Of a stretch of 24,574 nt of DNA, positions 1-7,391 are shown in pieces. Source of the DNA: JBDHTS01 sp039808845 (GTDB lineage: Bacteria; Pseudomonadota; Alphaproteobacteria; Micavibrionales; Micavibrionaceae); contig JBDHTS010000030.1 of NCBI GenBank assembly GCA_039808845.1, positions 1-24,574 of the forward strand, written 5' to 3'. The translations under genes were made by a program, and so were the position numbers. How positions within the stretch are numbered: position 1 is the stretch's first letter; every line of letters starts with the position of its first letter. Below the pieces are notes generated by a model that was not told the DNA's origin, made no database searches, and worked only from the letters and a program-made list of their open reading frames with translations.

Positions 1-1065
1 GATATAGGCCCCGCGCGTGCGCGCCACTTCCGCCTCCAGCCTTTTCAGGACTTCGCCGCTGCGGTCGATCAGTCCGACCTTCGCCGCCAGCGTCTCGCGC
101 AACGCGGGCAGTTCGTCGGCGCGGCAGCCATGCTTGCGCGCGGCGGCGCGCAGGGCATAAAGCCTGTCCTCCACGGCTTCCGCGGACTCGCCTTCTGTTT
201 CAAGACCGCGCTGCATCGCCTCCAGCTGGCCGACCGCGCTCTGCAGCTCTGCCGCCGCCCGGTCCATCGCCTCGACCACGCCGTTCAGTTCCAGCGGCGC
301 GCGGCTGCCCAGCCGGTCCAGCACTTTGGAGGCGCGCAGGATCGACAGTTCCGCGCCATCTTCCCCGCTGATCGCTTCCCACGCCTCGGCGTAGGCGCTT
401 AACAGAAACTCCTGCTGCTTCATCGTATCGCGCCGCTGCGCCAGTCGTTCCTCCTCGCCTTCCTCCGGCTTCAGTTCGTCCAGCTCGGCGACGACATGGC
501 GCAGATACTCCTCGTCCGCCCGCGCCCGCTCGGCGTCTTCCCGCGCCTGTTTCAGGTGCCGTTCGGCACTCTGCCACGCCTCCCATGTCTTCTGCAGCGG
601 CGCGGCGTCGATCCCCGCGTAATCGTCCAGCAGGCCGCGATGCGTGCCGATATCGAACAGGCCGTGCGTGTCGAACTGCCCGTGGATTTCCACCAGCAGC
701 GCGCCGATATGCTTCAGCAGCCCGACGCTCACCGTCTGGTCGTTGATGAAAGCGCGGCTTTTGCCGTCGGGAGTCAGGACGCGGCGCAGGACCAGGATAT
801 CCTCCGCCTCCAGCCCCTGCTCCTTCAACAGCGCCAGCGCGGCATGATCTTTTTTAAGCTGGAATTCGGCGGTGACGGCGGCCTGCTCCGCGCCCTTGCG
901 CACAAGGCTGGAATCCGAACGGCCGCCCAGGGCGAGGCCCAGGGAATCCAGCAAAATGGACTTCCCGGCCCCCGTCTCGCCAGTGAGCGTCAAAAAACCA
1001 GACCTGAAATCAATCAAGAGCTGTTCGATCAAAACGATGTTGCGGATGGTGAGGGAGGTCAGCAT
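1..1065 (-). CDS. recN: DNA repair protein RecN (N-terminal ~355 residues, cut by window edge)
   Basis: RecN is an SMC-like ATPase acting in recombinational repair of double-strand breaks. Reading leftward from the ATG at 1065, the frame stays open to base 1, and the C-terminal part lies outside the window. The start has the typical RecN pattern: MLTSLTIRNIVLIEQ, then the Walker A box GETGAGKS at residues 29-36, followed by the LDSLGLALGGR segment common to the family. The last visible residues (SGEVLKRLEAEVARTRGAYI) fit the coiled-coil arm. RecN is about 550 residues, so roughly two thirds is visible. No strong Shine-Dalgarno is seen; the start rests on homology. bamD lies upstream on the same strand, an order common in alphaproteobacteria, but 171 bases with a long inverted repeat separate them, so co-transcription is uncertain. 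Confidence 0.93.
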   Translation of the reverse strand, partial: MLTSLTIRNIVLIEQLLIDFRSGFLTLTGETGAGKSILLDSLGLALGGRSDSSLVRKGAEQAAVTAEFQLKKDHAALALLKEQGLEAEDILVLRRVLTPDGKSRAFINDQTVSVGLLKHIGALLVEIHGQFDTHGLFDIGTHRGLLDDYAGIDAAPLQKTWEAWQSAERHLKQAREDAERARADEEYLRHVVAELDELKPEEGEEERLAQRRDTMKQQEFLLSAYAEAWEAISGEDGAELSILRASKVLDRLGSRAPLELNGVVEAMDRAAAELQSAVGQLEAMQRGLETEGESAEAVEDRLYALRAAARKHGCRADELPALRETLAAKVGLIDRSGEVLKRLEAEVARTRGAYI

Positions 1066-1089
1066 GGTCTAAGCTTTCGCCATCCTGTC

Positions 1090-1205
1090 CTCCCTCTCCT
1101 GCGCAGCGGGAGGGGGAGTTAGAGGGGGAGGGCTTTCTTCAACGAAGGAAGAACAAGAAGGCCCTCCCCCCTTGATCCCCCCTCCCGCTGCGCAGGAGGG
1201 GGGAG
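1090..1205. repeat. Long imperfect inverted repeat between bamD and recN
   Basis: Two arms of about 50 bases (1090-1139 and 1155-1205) are reverse complements of each other with scattered mismatches. They are separated by a 15-base loop. Each arm holds a smaller hairpin centred on CTGCGCAG flanked by C-rich and G-rich runs. Such C/G-rich palindromes are common intergenic repeats in alphaproteobacteria. It lies downstream of bamD and could end or stabilise its transcript, but no U-tract follows. No coding potential was seen here. Confidence 0.8.
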
Positions 1206-1236
1206 AAATATCCAAACTCTTCATCCGCAAAACCCG

Positions 1237-2055
1237 TCAATCCGGCTTGAACAGCGACTCCACCGTGCGGTCGACGAAGGACCGGCCATTCAGGATGTCC
1301 TGACGCTGCTTGTCATCCAGCAGTTTATAGGACTCCGTATACCATTTGCTGCCCGGATAGTTGTAGCCCAGAACGGCGGCCACGCGGGTCGCCTCCGCCT
1401 TCAATCCCAGGGTCATGTAAGCCTCCACCAGACGATGCAGCGCTTCCGGCACATGGGTGGTCGTCTGGTAATCTTTCACGACCGTCAGGAATCGGTTGAT
1501 GGCGGCATTGATTTCCTTGCGGTTCAGGTAATATCGCCCGATCTCCATCTCCTTGCCTGCCAGATGGTCCAGCGTCAGGTCGCGTTTCAGGGTCGCGTCG
1601 CGCGAATACTGGCTTTCCGGATAACGCTGGATGAGCGCGTTTAAGGCGTCGAGCGCATTCTTCGTCATTTCCTGATCCCGCGCCACGTCGGTGATCTGCT
1701 CGTAATAGCAAAGCGCTTTCAGATACAGCGCATAATCCGCATCCTTGTTGCCGGGATGAAGCTCGATGAAATTGTCCAGCGCGCTGACGGCCTCGTCATA
1801 ATCGCCGTCCTTGTATAGAGCATACGCGGCCATCAGTTCGGCGCGGGTGGCCCATTCGGAATACGGATGCTGACGCCCCACTTCGTCGAACAGCGTGCTG
1901 GCTTCCTTGTAATTGCCCTGATCCAGAGATGATGCGGCCTCGTTATACAGCGTGCCGACCGGACGCTCCGGCTGGGGCTTGTCAGGGTCGGAACCGCATC
2001 CGGCCAGAACGACCGCCGCCACTGCCAGAACTGCCATATGCCAGACCGTTTTCAT
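1237..2055 (-). CDS. bamD: Outer membrane assembly lipoprotein BamD
   Basis: BamD is an essential lipoprotein of the BAM complex, anchored in the inner leaflet of the outer membrane. It helps insert beta-barrel proteins. The 272-residue protein has a lipoprotein signal with lipobox VVLAGC (Cys20), then tetratricopeptide-type helices: the segments around LYNEAASSLDQGNYKEA, HPYSEWATRAELMAAYALYK and ALCYYEQITDVARDQ match the BamD/ComL family. The length is normal. recN is downstream. In many alphaproteobacteria lpxC lies directly upstream; here a GNAT gene and a Qng1/methyltransferase operon intervene. The upstream 121 bases are a divergent promoter region shared with the GNAT gene. Confidence 0.95.
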   Translation of the reverse strand: MKTVWHMAVLAVAAVVLAGCGSDPDKPQPERPVGTLYNEAASSLDQGNYKEASTLFDEVGRQHPYSEWATRAELMAAYALYKDGDYDEAVSALDNFIELHPGNKDADYALYLKALCYYEQITDVARDQEMTKNALDALNALIQRYPESQYSRDATLKRDLTLDHLAGKEMEIGRYYLNRKEINAAINRFLTVVKDYQTTTHVPEALHRLVEAYMTLGLKAEATRVAAVLGYNYPGSKWYTESYKLLDDKQRQDILNGRSFVDRTVESLFKPD

Positions 2056-2176
2056 CGCCCGTCACCTGATTGTTTGCCGATGTCTTATGAATAGCCGTGT
2101 TCAGGCTGGATTGAAAGAGCGGAAAAGCGTTTAATCACAGCAGGAACAAAGCGCTCTTTTCCCCGGTTGGTCAGTC

Positions 2177-2446
2177 ATGACGGTAGATGTTATCAATAAT
2201 GAACAGGCCTCACGCTACGAGTATACGGTGGACGGCCATACGGCTTTCGCCAATTACCGGCGCGAGGGCAAGGTTTTGACCATTCTCTATGTCGAGGCGC
2301 CGCCCGAACTGCGCGGCACGGGCGCGGCAGGCCATCTGATGGAAGAAATCGTGGCCGATGCCCGGCGGCAAAATCTGGACATCGTCCCCGTCTGCGGCTA
2401 CGCCGCCGCCTGGCTCAGGAAACATAAGGAACCCGCGTCTCAATAA
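2177..2446 (+). CDS. Small GNAT-family N-acetyltransferase (YjdJ-like)
   Basis: This 89-residue protein matches the short GNAT proteins of the COG2388/YjdJ type, which are predicted to bind acetyl-CoA; the substrate is unknown. The segment LYVEAPPELRGTGAAGHL carries the acetyl-CoA phosphate-binding loop (R46-G-T-G-A-A51). It is followed by a helix, a short strand (DIVPVCGY) and the terminal AAAWLRKH segment characteristic of this subfamily. Length is typical (about 90). The start is ATG 2177; the ribosome-binding site is weak. It is divergent from bamD. Its stop codon lies inside the 3' end of the convergent Qng1 gene (7-base overlap). Confidence 0.85.
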   Translation: MTVDVINNEQASRYEYTVDGHTAFANYRREGKVLTILYVEAPPELRGTGAAGHLMEEIVADARRQNLDIVPVCGYAAAWLRKHKEPASQ

Positions 2447-3435
2447 AAAACCGTTTTCGTGCGGTGAGCGGGAAGACTCTGGTAACGCCCGCCTTCCACG
2501 CTCCGGTGCCAGAGTAAGTAATCAATATCCGTTGCAGCCTTGCCCTTCAGTGCCGCCAGATATTCGACTGCCTGGCCCGCACAGGCACGGATTTCAATTT
2601 CCTCATCGGAACCTGAAGCAATCTCATGTCCTGCATCGATCCTGGCAGCCAGAACGGCATCATACTCCAGGATACCGTCGATACGCAGCACATGCGGCAC
2701 GCCGTTATCCGGAAACATGGTGAGACGATGGATATCATTAAACAGGGTTTCGCCCAGCTTTCCAAAAGCCAACTGCAGATCTCCGGCAGCGATCTGCGCA
2801 CGTTTATAAAAACTGACCATGGTTCCATGATAATCATGAACATCTGCATATGACGGCAACCGCGCCAGCATGGACGCCAGCCGCTCGGCAGATCCTTGCG
2901 CCGCTCGAATAAACTCCAGAAAAGAACCGCTATGCGCATCCGTGATATAGACGCCAAATTCCCTCAGGTTTTCTGCGCAGAGCCGGGAAAATTTTTCTGC
3001 CTCCGGCGTACCGCGCGGGAGGCTCAGCATGGCTTCAACCGTTTCCGGTTTTGTTTTCGCCATATCCGCAGCAGAGATCAGACCGACTGTCCGTATATAT
3101 TTCTTAAGCGGCGTTGCGATGGAATAATAAATCGAGTTATCGATCAGCGGCCAGCCTTCGGCGACCAGATCGTCCTTGAAACCTGAACCGAAATTGATCG
3201 CGCTAAGAGTCAGACTGTAGGCAGCGGTCTCTTCCGCAGTGCCAATCAGATGATGGTCAGGATCATAAAGATTGACGGGCGGCTGGTTGGGCAGCGCACG
3301 CGCGTAATCGGCCAGCCGCTCCTCGTGAATACGCACATGCCGCGCCCTTTGCGCGACCCATGCGAAACCGGCGCGCACGGCGTCGAGCAGATCTTCATTT
3401 TGGAGTGGAGCAGGCTGTGCAGGTGTTGTCATCAT
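2440..3435 (-). CDS. Queuosine-nucleotide salvage hydrolase, Qng1/DUF2419 family
   Basis: The 331-residue protein resembles the Qng1 (DUF2419, human C9orf64) family, which hydrolyses queuosine 5'-phosphate to release queuine for tRNA modification. Visible family features are LSAINFGSGF at about 77-86 near the nucleobase pocket and, in the C-terminal third, a segment reading IDGILEYDAVLAARI followed by ASGSDEEIEIRACAGQAVEYL (residues about 268-288), which matches the family's conserved GS-EEIEIRA pattern. Length is normal. The start (tandem ATGs at 3435 and 3432) overlaps the stop of the upstream methyltransferase-like gene by four bases (ATGA), so the two are probably translationally coupled. 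The family assignment is from memory of motifs; the reaction in this organism is inferred. Confidence 0.8.
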   Translation of the reverse strand: MMTTPAQPAPLQNEDLLDAVRAGFAWVAQRARHVRIHEERLADYARALPNQPPVNLYDPDHHLIGTAEETAAYSLTLSAINFGSGFKDDLVAEGWPLIDNSIYYSIATPLKKYIRTVGLISAADMAKTKPETVEAMLSLPRGTPEAEKFSRLCAENLREFGVYITDAHSGSFLEFIRAAQGSAERLASMLARLPSYADVHDYHGTMVSFYKRAQIAAGDLQLAFGKLGETLFNDIHRLTMFPDNGVPHVLRIDGILEYDAVLAARIDAGHEIASGSDEEIEIRACAGQAVEYLAALKGKAATDIDYLLWHRSVEGGRYQSLPAHRTKTVFY

Positions 3436-4163
3436 CCAGGCCGTTTTTCAAAAACGTATTGCCGGAATGCCGGTTGTTCCGAAACTTTGGCCTGCCACGG
3501 GCGGTCATGGATGTCTTTATCAGCGATCAAGCTAAATCCATGTTCATCGAAAATGCGGGAGAGTCCTTTTTTCGTTAAATAAAGATTGACGAAAGAATCG
3601 TCCTCGCCCCGCATCTGAAAACGATATGTGCCGCCATGACAGCGATCCGGCGGAAGGTCCGAGCAGGAATAAGAAGAAAATTCCATGCCATCGGGATTGG
3701 GGACGGTCACGATGGCATGGCCACCCGGTTTCACCACATCCGCCGCCATGCCGACAATGAGGTCGATATTTTCAAGACTTCCCTGACAGCCGAGAATATT
3801 ATTGAACAAGATGGCATCGGCACTCGCCGGATCTATTTCACGGATATCTGCAACCAGCCTGATCTGCCCGGCTTCGCGGAATGAAGCCGTGATCGCTTCA
3901 GCCATTTCCCTAAACGATCCGTGCGGATCATCCATCGCAGATGGAAGAACAAAAGTCGACATATTTTGAGGGGTCTGCGCGCAAAATGCCGCTGAAACGA
4001 TACCTTCATCTGCCCATAAATCGACGATGCTACTCGCACCCAGACGAGCCAGCATCTCCATAAGCGGCGGCACGTAAACAGAAAATTCGTGCTGTTTCGC
4101 AGGTCCCTGCGCGGCAGGTCCCGTTTCTTTGACCCACTGGCTGAGAAATGTTGGTACGGACAT
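3432..4163 (-). CDS. Class I methyltransferase-like protein, coupled to Qng1
   Basis: The 243-residue protein has the layout of a Rossmann-type SAM methyltransferase: a leader helix, strand-I SSIVDLWADEG (44-54), an acidic strand DAILFNNILG (116-125) and the post-IV segment VKPGGHAIVTVPN (144-156). Strand I lacks the usual glycine-rich DxGxGxG loop, so SAM binding may be altered or lost. The substrate is unknown. It overlaps the Qng1 gene by four bases, suggesting a role linked to queuosine salvage, but that is guilt by association. Start ATG 4163 is preceded by AAAGG, which lies in the 3' arm of a perfect 8-bp stem-loop (4171-4193). lpxC lies 64 bases upstream on the same strand. Confidence 0.6.
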   Translation of the reverse strand: MSVPTFLSQWVKETGPAAQGPAKQHEFSVYVPPLMEMLARLGASSIVDLWADEGIVSAAFCAQTPQNMSTFVLPSAMDDPHGSFREMAEAITASFREAGQIRLVADIREIDPASADAILFNNILGCQGSLENIDLIVGMAADVVKPGGHAIVTVPNPDGMEFSSYSCSDLPPDRCHGGTYRFQMRGEDDSFVNLYLTKKGLSRIFDEHGFSLIADKDIHDRPWQAKVSEQPAFRQYVFEKRPG

Positions 4164-4170
4164 GCCCCTG

Positions 4171-4193
4171 ACCTTTCGCTTGAAACGAAAGGT
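4171..4193. promoter_or_regulatory. Perfect 8-bp stem-loop covering the methyltransferase ribosome-binding site
   Basis: ACCTTTCG (4171-4178) and CGAAAGGT (4186-4193) are exact reverse complements around a 7-base loop. In the minus-strand mRNA, one arm lies 7-14 bases before the ATG of the methyltransferase gene and contains the only AAAGG Shine-Dalgarno-like sequence. Folding would hide the ribosome-binding site. It could also be a protein operator. No U-tract follows, so it is a poor lpxC terminator. Confidence 0.5.
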
Positions 4194-4227
4194 TTATAGC
4201 AATATTCAGGTCAAAAAGCTTGTTTTT

Positions 4228-5148
4228 TCAGGCGGCAACAGCCACGCGTGCCAGCGGGCGGGTTTGGGATAAGGCGGGAGAAGCCTCTTCGCCGTACTGG
4301 TCGACCAGAACCCAGGCGCCCGGCGTGGCGAACAACTCGCGGAGGATGGCGTTGTTCAGAGCGTGCCCGGCCTTAGTGCCTTCATAGGCGCCGAGGATCG
4401 GACCTCCGGCCAGATACAGATCGCCCACCGCGTCCAGCAGCTTGTGCCGGATGAATTCGTCGGCAAAGCGCAGGCCTTCGGCATTCAGGACCGTTTCACG
4501 GTCCAGCACGATGGCATTGTCCAGAGAACCGCCGCGCGCCAGGCCCATCTTGCGCAGCGCCTCCACTTCCTCGACAAAGCCGAAGGTGCGGGCTTCGGCC
4601 AGATCGTGGCGGAAATTGCCGTTGTAAAGATGGGTCTCGAAAGACTGGACACCGATGGCGGGATGGCGGAAATCGATTTCTCCCGCGAAGACGCTGCCTT
4701 CCGCCGGTTTCAGCGTGGCGCGCTTGCCGTCCTGTTCGACGGAGACTTCCCTTAAAACCTTGATCGCACGGCGCGGCAACGCCTGCGCACGGACACCGGC
4801 CTCGTCAATCAGGGCGACGAAGGGCGCGGAGCTGCCGTCCATAACAGGCAATTCCGGACCGTCGATTTCAACCACCGTGTTGTCAATGCCGCAGCCGCGC
4901 AGAGCGGCCATCAGATGCTCGATCGTGCCGACCGTCACGCCGTCCGCATTGCCGATCACGGTGCACAGGCGCGTATCCACGACATGGTCCCAGCGCGCCG
5001 GGATCGTATTGCCGCGATCCGTCACATCCGTCCGGACGAAAACGATGCCGTGATCGGCCGCAGCGGGCCGCAGTGTCATCGTTACGACCGCGCCCGAATG
5101 AAGGCCGACGCCCCGGATGGTCAAGGATCTGGCAAGTGTTTGTTGCAT
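4228..5148 (-). CDS. lpxC: UDP-3-O-acyl-N-acetylglucosamine deacetylase
   Basis: LpxC is the zinc hydrolase that catalyses the committed step of lipid A synthesis, in the cytoplasm. The 306-residue product has the family signatures: TIEHLMAALRGCGIDN with E77 and zinc ligand H78, ELPVMDGSSAPF, the second zinc site EFIRHKLLDAVGDLYL (H235, D239), and catalytic H262 in GHALNNAIL. Length matches E. coli LpxC (305). I chose ATG 5148, giving MQQTLARSLTIRGVGLHSG, the usual N-terminus. A TTG at 5175 would add nine residues and has GAAGG a few bases upstream, so it remains possible. The upstream neighbour is cpaD, not ftsZ. Confidence 0.95.
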   Translation of the reverse strand: MQQTLARSLTIRGVGLHSGAVVTMTLRPAAADHGIVFVRTDVTDRGNTIPARWDHVVDTRLCTVIGNADGVTVGTIEHLMAALRGCGIDNTVVEIDGPELPVMDGSSAPFVALIDEAGVRAQALPRRAIKVLREVSVEQDGKRATLKPAEGSVFAGEIDFRHPAIGVQSFETHLYNGNFRHDLAEARTFGFVEEVEALRKMGLARGGSLDNAIVLDRETVLNAEGLRFADEFIRHKLLDAVGDLYLAGGPILGAYEGTKAGHALNNAILRELFATPGAWVLVDQYGEEASPALSQTRPLARVAVAA

Positions 5149-5196
5149 AAGGCCCGCGCCGTTTGAGTTATACAAAGGGCCTTCGCCCAGAGTATC

Positions 5197-5225
5197 AACA
5201 TAGGCAGGCCAGGCGGCCTTAACAA
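5197..5225 (-). promoter_or_regulatory. Possible lpxC promoter
   Basis: On the minus strand, TTGTTA (5225-5220) and TATGTT (5202-5197) are separated by 17 bases in the 131-base gap between cpaD and lpxC. The match to the sigma-70 consensus is only moderate, and a start site near 5190 would give a roughly 40-base leader. The gap otherwise shows no gene. Confidence 0.3.
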
Positions 5226-5279
5226 ATCACGCTTTGTTGCGGGATGTTACACATATAACCCTATGATCTTACAGAACTA

Positions 5280-5903
5280 TCAGTCGCTGCTGGCGGCCGG
5301 GAGAACGGCATTGGGTTTGCCGCTGCGATAGGTATCCACGATCGCGTCCTGACGCTGGGCATCGCCCGCGCTGTCATCCTTGCGCCCGGCAAGATCGGCG
5401 GGGCGCGATACCTGCCGCGATACAGCGGTCTCGATCGTGCAGCCGAAGCCGTAATCGTCAGACGTGGCGCCCGTATTCCGGGTGCCGTCAAACAGTTCCG
5501 TGCAGCCGGGCGGCGGCAGGGCGTCGATGGATTTATAATAGACATAGGTATGAGACACGTCCCCCTGCCCGTTCACCGGCAGGACGTTGACGTTCGCGGC
5601 CGTTCTGTTTTCCGAAAACGTGCGGAACAGGAGCGCCGCCTGATCCGAAGCGCGACGGGCGGTATTGACGGATGACAGAGGATCGTAAGTCACGGTTATT
5701 TCAAGCGGCCCGTTGCCGTGGTGTTCATGATGATCGGCGATGTCGGCGACGCGTGCATCCGTCATCTCCGATGTCAGGTAATCCTGCTCATCCGCCTTTT
5801 CCACCAGCTGGATGCGGTTTGGCGTCATGGACGTTTCGCGGTAAAGGCATGACGTCAGCAGGAGCGCCGAGCACAGGATGAAAGTATGACGTCCGCCCTT
5901 CAT
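5280..5903 (-). CDS. cpaD: Tad/Flp pilus assembly lipoprotein CpaD
   Basis: CpaD (RcpB/TadD-locus partner of the secretin) is a periplasmic/outer-membrane lipoprotein needed for the Flp pilus channel. The 207-residue product begins with a lipoprotein signal ending in the lipobox LLLTSC (Cys19). The family pattern follows: NRIQLVEKADEQDYL, a pair of beta-rich modules, a conserved cysteine pair (PGCTELF and GFGCTIE), and a tail reading DAIVDTYRSGKPNAV, like other CpaD proteins. I chose ATG 5903 because GGGAG lies 7-8 bases upstream. An ATG at 5927, inside cpaC, has no ribosome-binding site and would put eight charged residues before the signal. It follows cpaC by 10 bases. Confidence 0.88.
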   Translation of the reverse strand: MKGGRHTFILCSALLLTSCLYRETSMTPNRIQLVEKADEQDYLTSEMTDARVADIADHHEHHGNGPLEITVTYDPLSSVNTARRASDQAALLFRTFSENRTAANVNVLPVNGQGDVSHTYVYYKSIDALPPPGCTELFDGTRNTGATSDDYGFGCTIETAVSRQVSRPADLAGRKDDSAGDAQRQDAIVDTYRSGKPNAVLPAASSD

Positions 5904-5913
5904 AGCGCGCTCC

Positions 5914-7326
5914 CTAGTTGATGACATAGCCGTATGGCTGGTCCGGCGTCAGCAATTCGCTGGGAAGCCGGCGTGTCTTGCCGTAGATGCGGCGCATGTT
6001 CGAGGCGAAGGCGCGGGACAGCGGCTGATCGGCCTTTACCGGAAGCATGGTCGCCTGCTGCTTGTCCTCGATCGATTTCACTAGGTAGGGCGTGATCATG
6101 ACCACCAGCTCCGTCTCCGACCGCTGGAAGCTTTTGGATTTGAACAGATCGCCCAGTACGGGAACACTGGCAATGCCCGGCAGGCCCGTCATACTTTTTG
6201 CCGTCTGCGATTGCAGCAGTCCCGCGATCATCAGACTGCCGCCGCTGGGTAGTTCGACCGTGGTCTGGACGTTGCGCGTATCGAGGCCGGGAATACCGGC
6301 CACCGCGTTGGCATCGTTCAGGGAAGACACTTCCGAGTTCAGCTGCAGGCTGACCCTCCCGTCGGACAGAACGACCGGGCGGAAGCTGAGCCGCACACCG
6401 AAGGCGCGGTACTGAACCTGGATATTGCCCTGCGTGTCCCGCCCGGTGGGCACGGGAATTTCGCCACCCGCGAGGAATGAGGCGGTTTCGCCGGAGATGG
6501 AAGTAAGATTGGGCTCTGCGAGGACATTGATCAACCCGTCCTCTTCCAGAGCGCGGATGACCGTGTTGATCGGGCCGAACGCGCCTTTGGAAATTGTGGC
6601 GGTGCCGACACCGAACGCATCACGCGTCAGCCCGGCCGCATCGCGCAGACCGAGGCTGGCCTCAACGCCGTTGCCCAGAATATCGCCGATATCCGTAATC
6701 TCCGTTTCGACGCCCAGTTCCCGGAACAGGTTGCGCGAGGCTTCCATGATGCGGACCCGCAGCATCACCTGTTGCTCGCCGCCTACGGTCATCATATTGA
6801 TGATGCCGGCGGAATCGCCTGTGAAGCGGGTCGCGAGATCCTGGATCTTGCTGGCATTGCTTGGTGTAGAGACTTCGCCGGTCAGGATGACCTGGTTATT
6901 TACCGTCTTGGCGCGGACCTTTTCTTCGGGAAACAGCTGATCGAGGCTGCTTTGCAGGGTCAACTCGTCAATGTGAACATGGACATTGATACGCTTCAGG
7001 ATGTTTCCGCCCTCATCCAGCGCCATGATGTTCGTGTCACCCAGCGATGTGCCGACGATATAAAGCTTGTTCGCCTGAACCGCCTGGACGTCGATGATGG
7101 ACGGATTGGCGACCATCACATCGGAGACCATTCCCGGCACATCCACCATCTCCGCCTTGCCGAGCGTCAGGTTCAGACCGGACTCCGGCGCGCGGAAACC
7201 GGCAAGGGTTTCCGGCCTTGCCTTATCGGCATGCGCTTGGATCGCCGTAAACGACGCGGCGGCCATCACTCCCAGAATCATCAATCCCCGCATCAACGGG
7301 GATAATCTTGTGGACAAGACGGACAT
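5914..7326 (-). CDS. cpaC: Tad/Flp pilus secretin CpaC (RcpA)
   Basis: CpaC forms the outer-membrane ring through which the Flp pilus is extruded. The 470-residue protein has a signal peptide (cleavage after about AHA33), an N-terminal secretin-associated domain (residues about 50-115, with MVANPSIIDVQAV), a BON-like domain (120-175) and a C-terminal secretin domain. Secretin signatures are INVLAEPNLTSISGETASF (266-284), VQYRAFGVRLSFRPVV and ELPSGGSLMIAGLLQ, ending with ETELVVMITPYLV. Length is normal. No good ribosome-binding site precedes ATG 7326; the signal peptide could also begin at the internal Met12. It is followed closely by cpaD and preceded by cpaB. Confidence 0.95.
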   Translation of the reverse strand: MSVLSTRLSPLMRGLMILGVMAAASFTAIQAHADKARPETLAGFRAPESGLNLTLGKAEMVDVPGMVSDVMVANPSIIDVQAVQANKLYIVGTSLGDTNIMALDEGGNILKRINVHVHIDELTLQSSLDQLFPEEKVRAKTVNNQVILTGEVSTPSNASKIQDLATRFTGDSAGIINMMTVGGEQQVMLRVRIMEASRNLFRELGVETEITDIGDILGNGVEASLGLRDAAGLTRDAFGVGTATISKGAFGPINTVIRALEEDGLINVLAEPNLTSISGETASFLAGGEIPVPTGRDTQGNIQVQYRAFGVRLSFRPVVLSDGRVSLQLNSEVSSLNDANAVAGIPGLDTRNVQTTVELPSGGSLMIAGLLQSQTAKSMTGLPGIASVPVLGDLFKSKSFQRSETELVVMITPYLVKSIEDKQQATMLPVKADQPLSRAFASNMRRIYGKTRRLPSELLTPDQPYGYVIN

Positions 7327-7391
7327 GTGAACAAACTCAAGGAATTATAAAAGAACAGGAAGGTAAAAGATGAAGAACGTTGTGGAGTACT

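Noticed and set aside
4164..4227. preQ1 riboswitch upstream of the Qng1 operon
   Set aside because: Only a simple 8-bp hairpin is present. The A-rich tail and pseudoknot sequences of known preQ1 classes are not seen.
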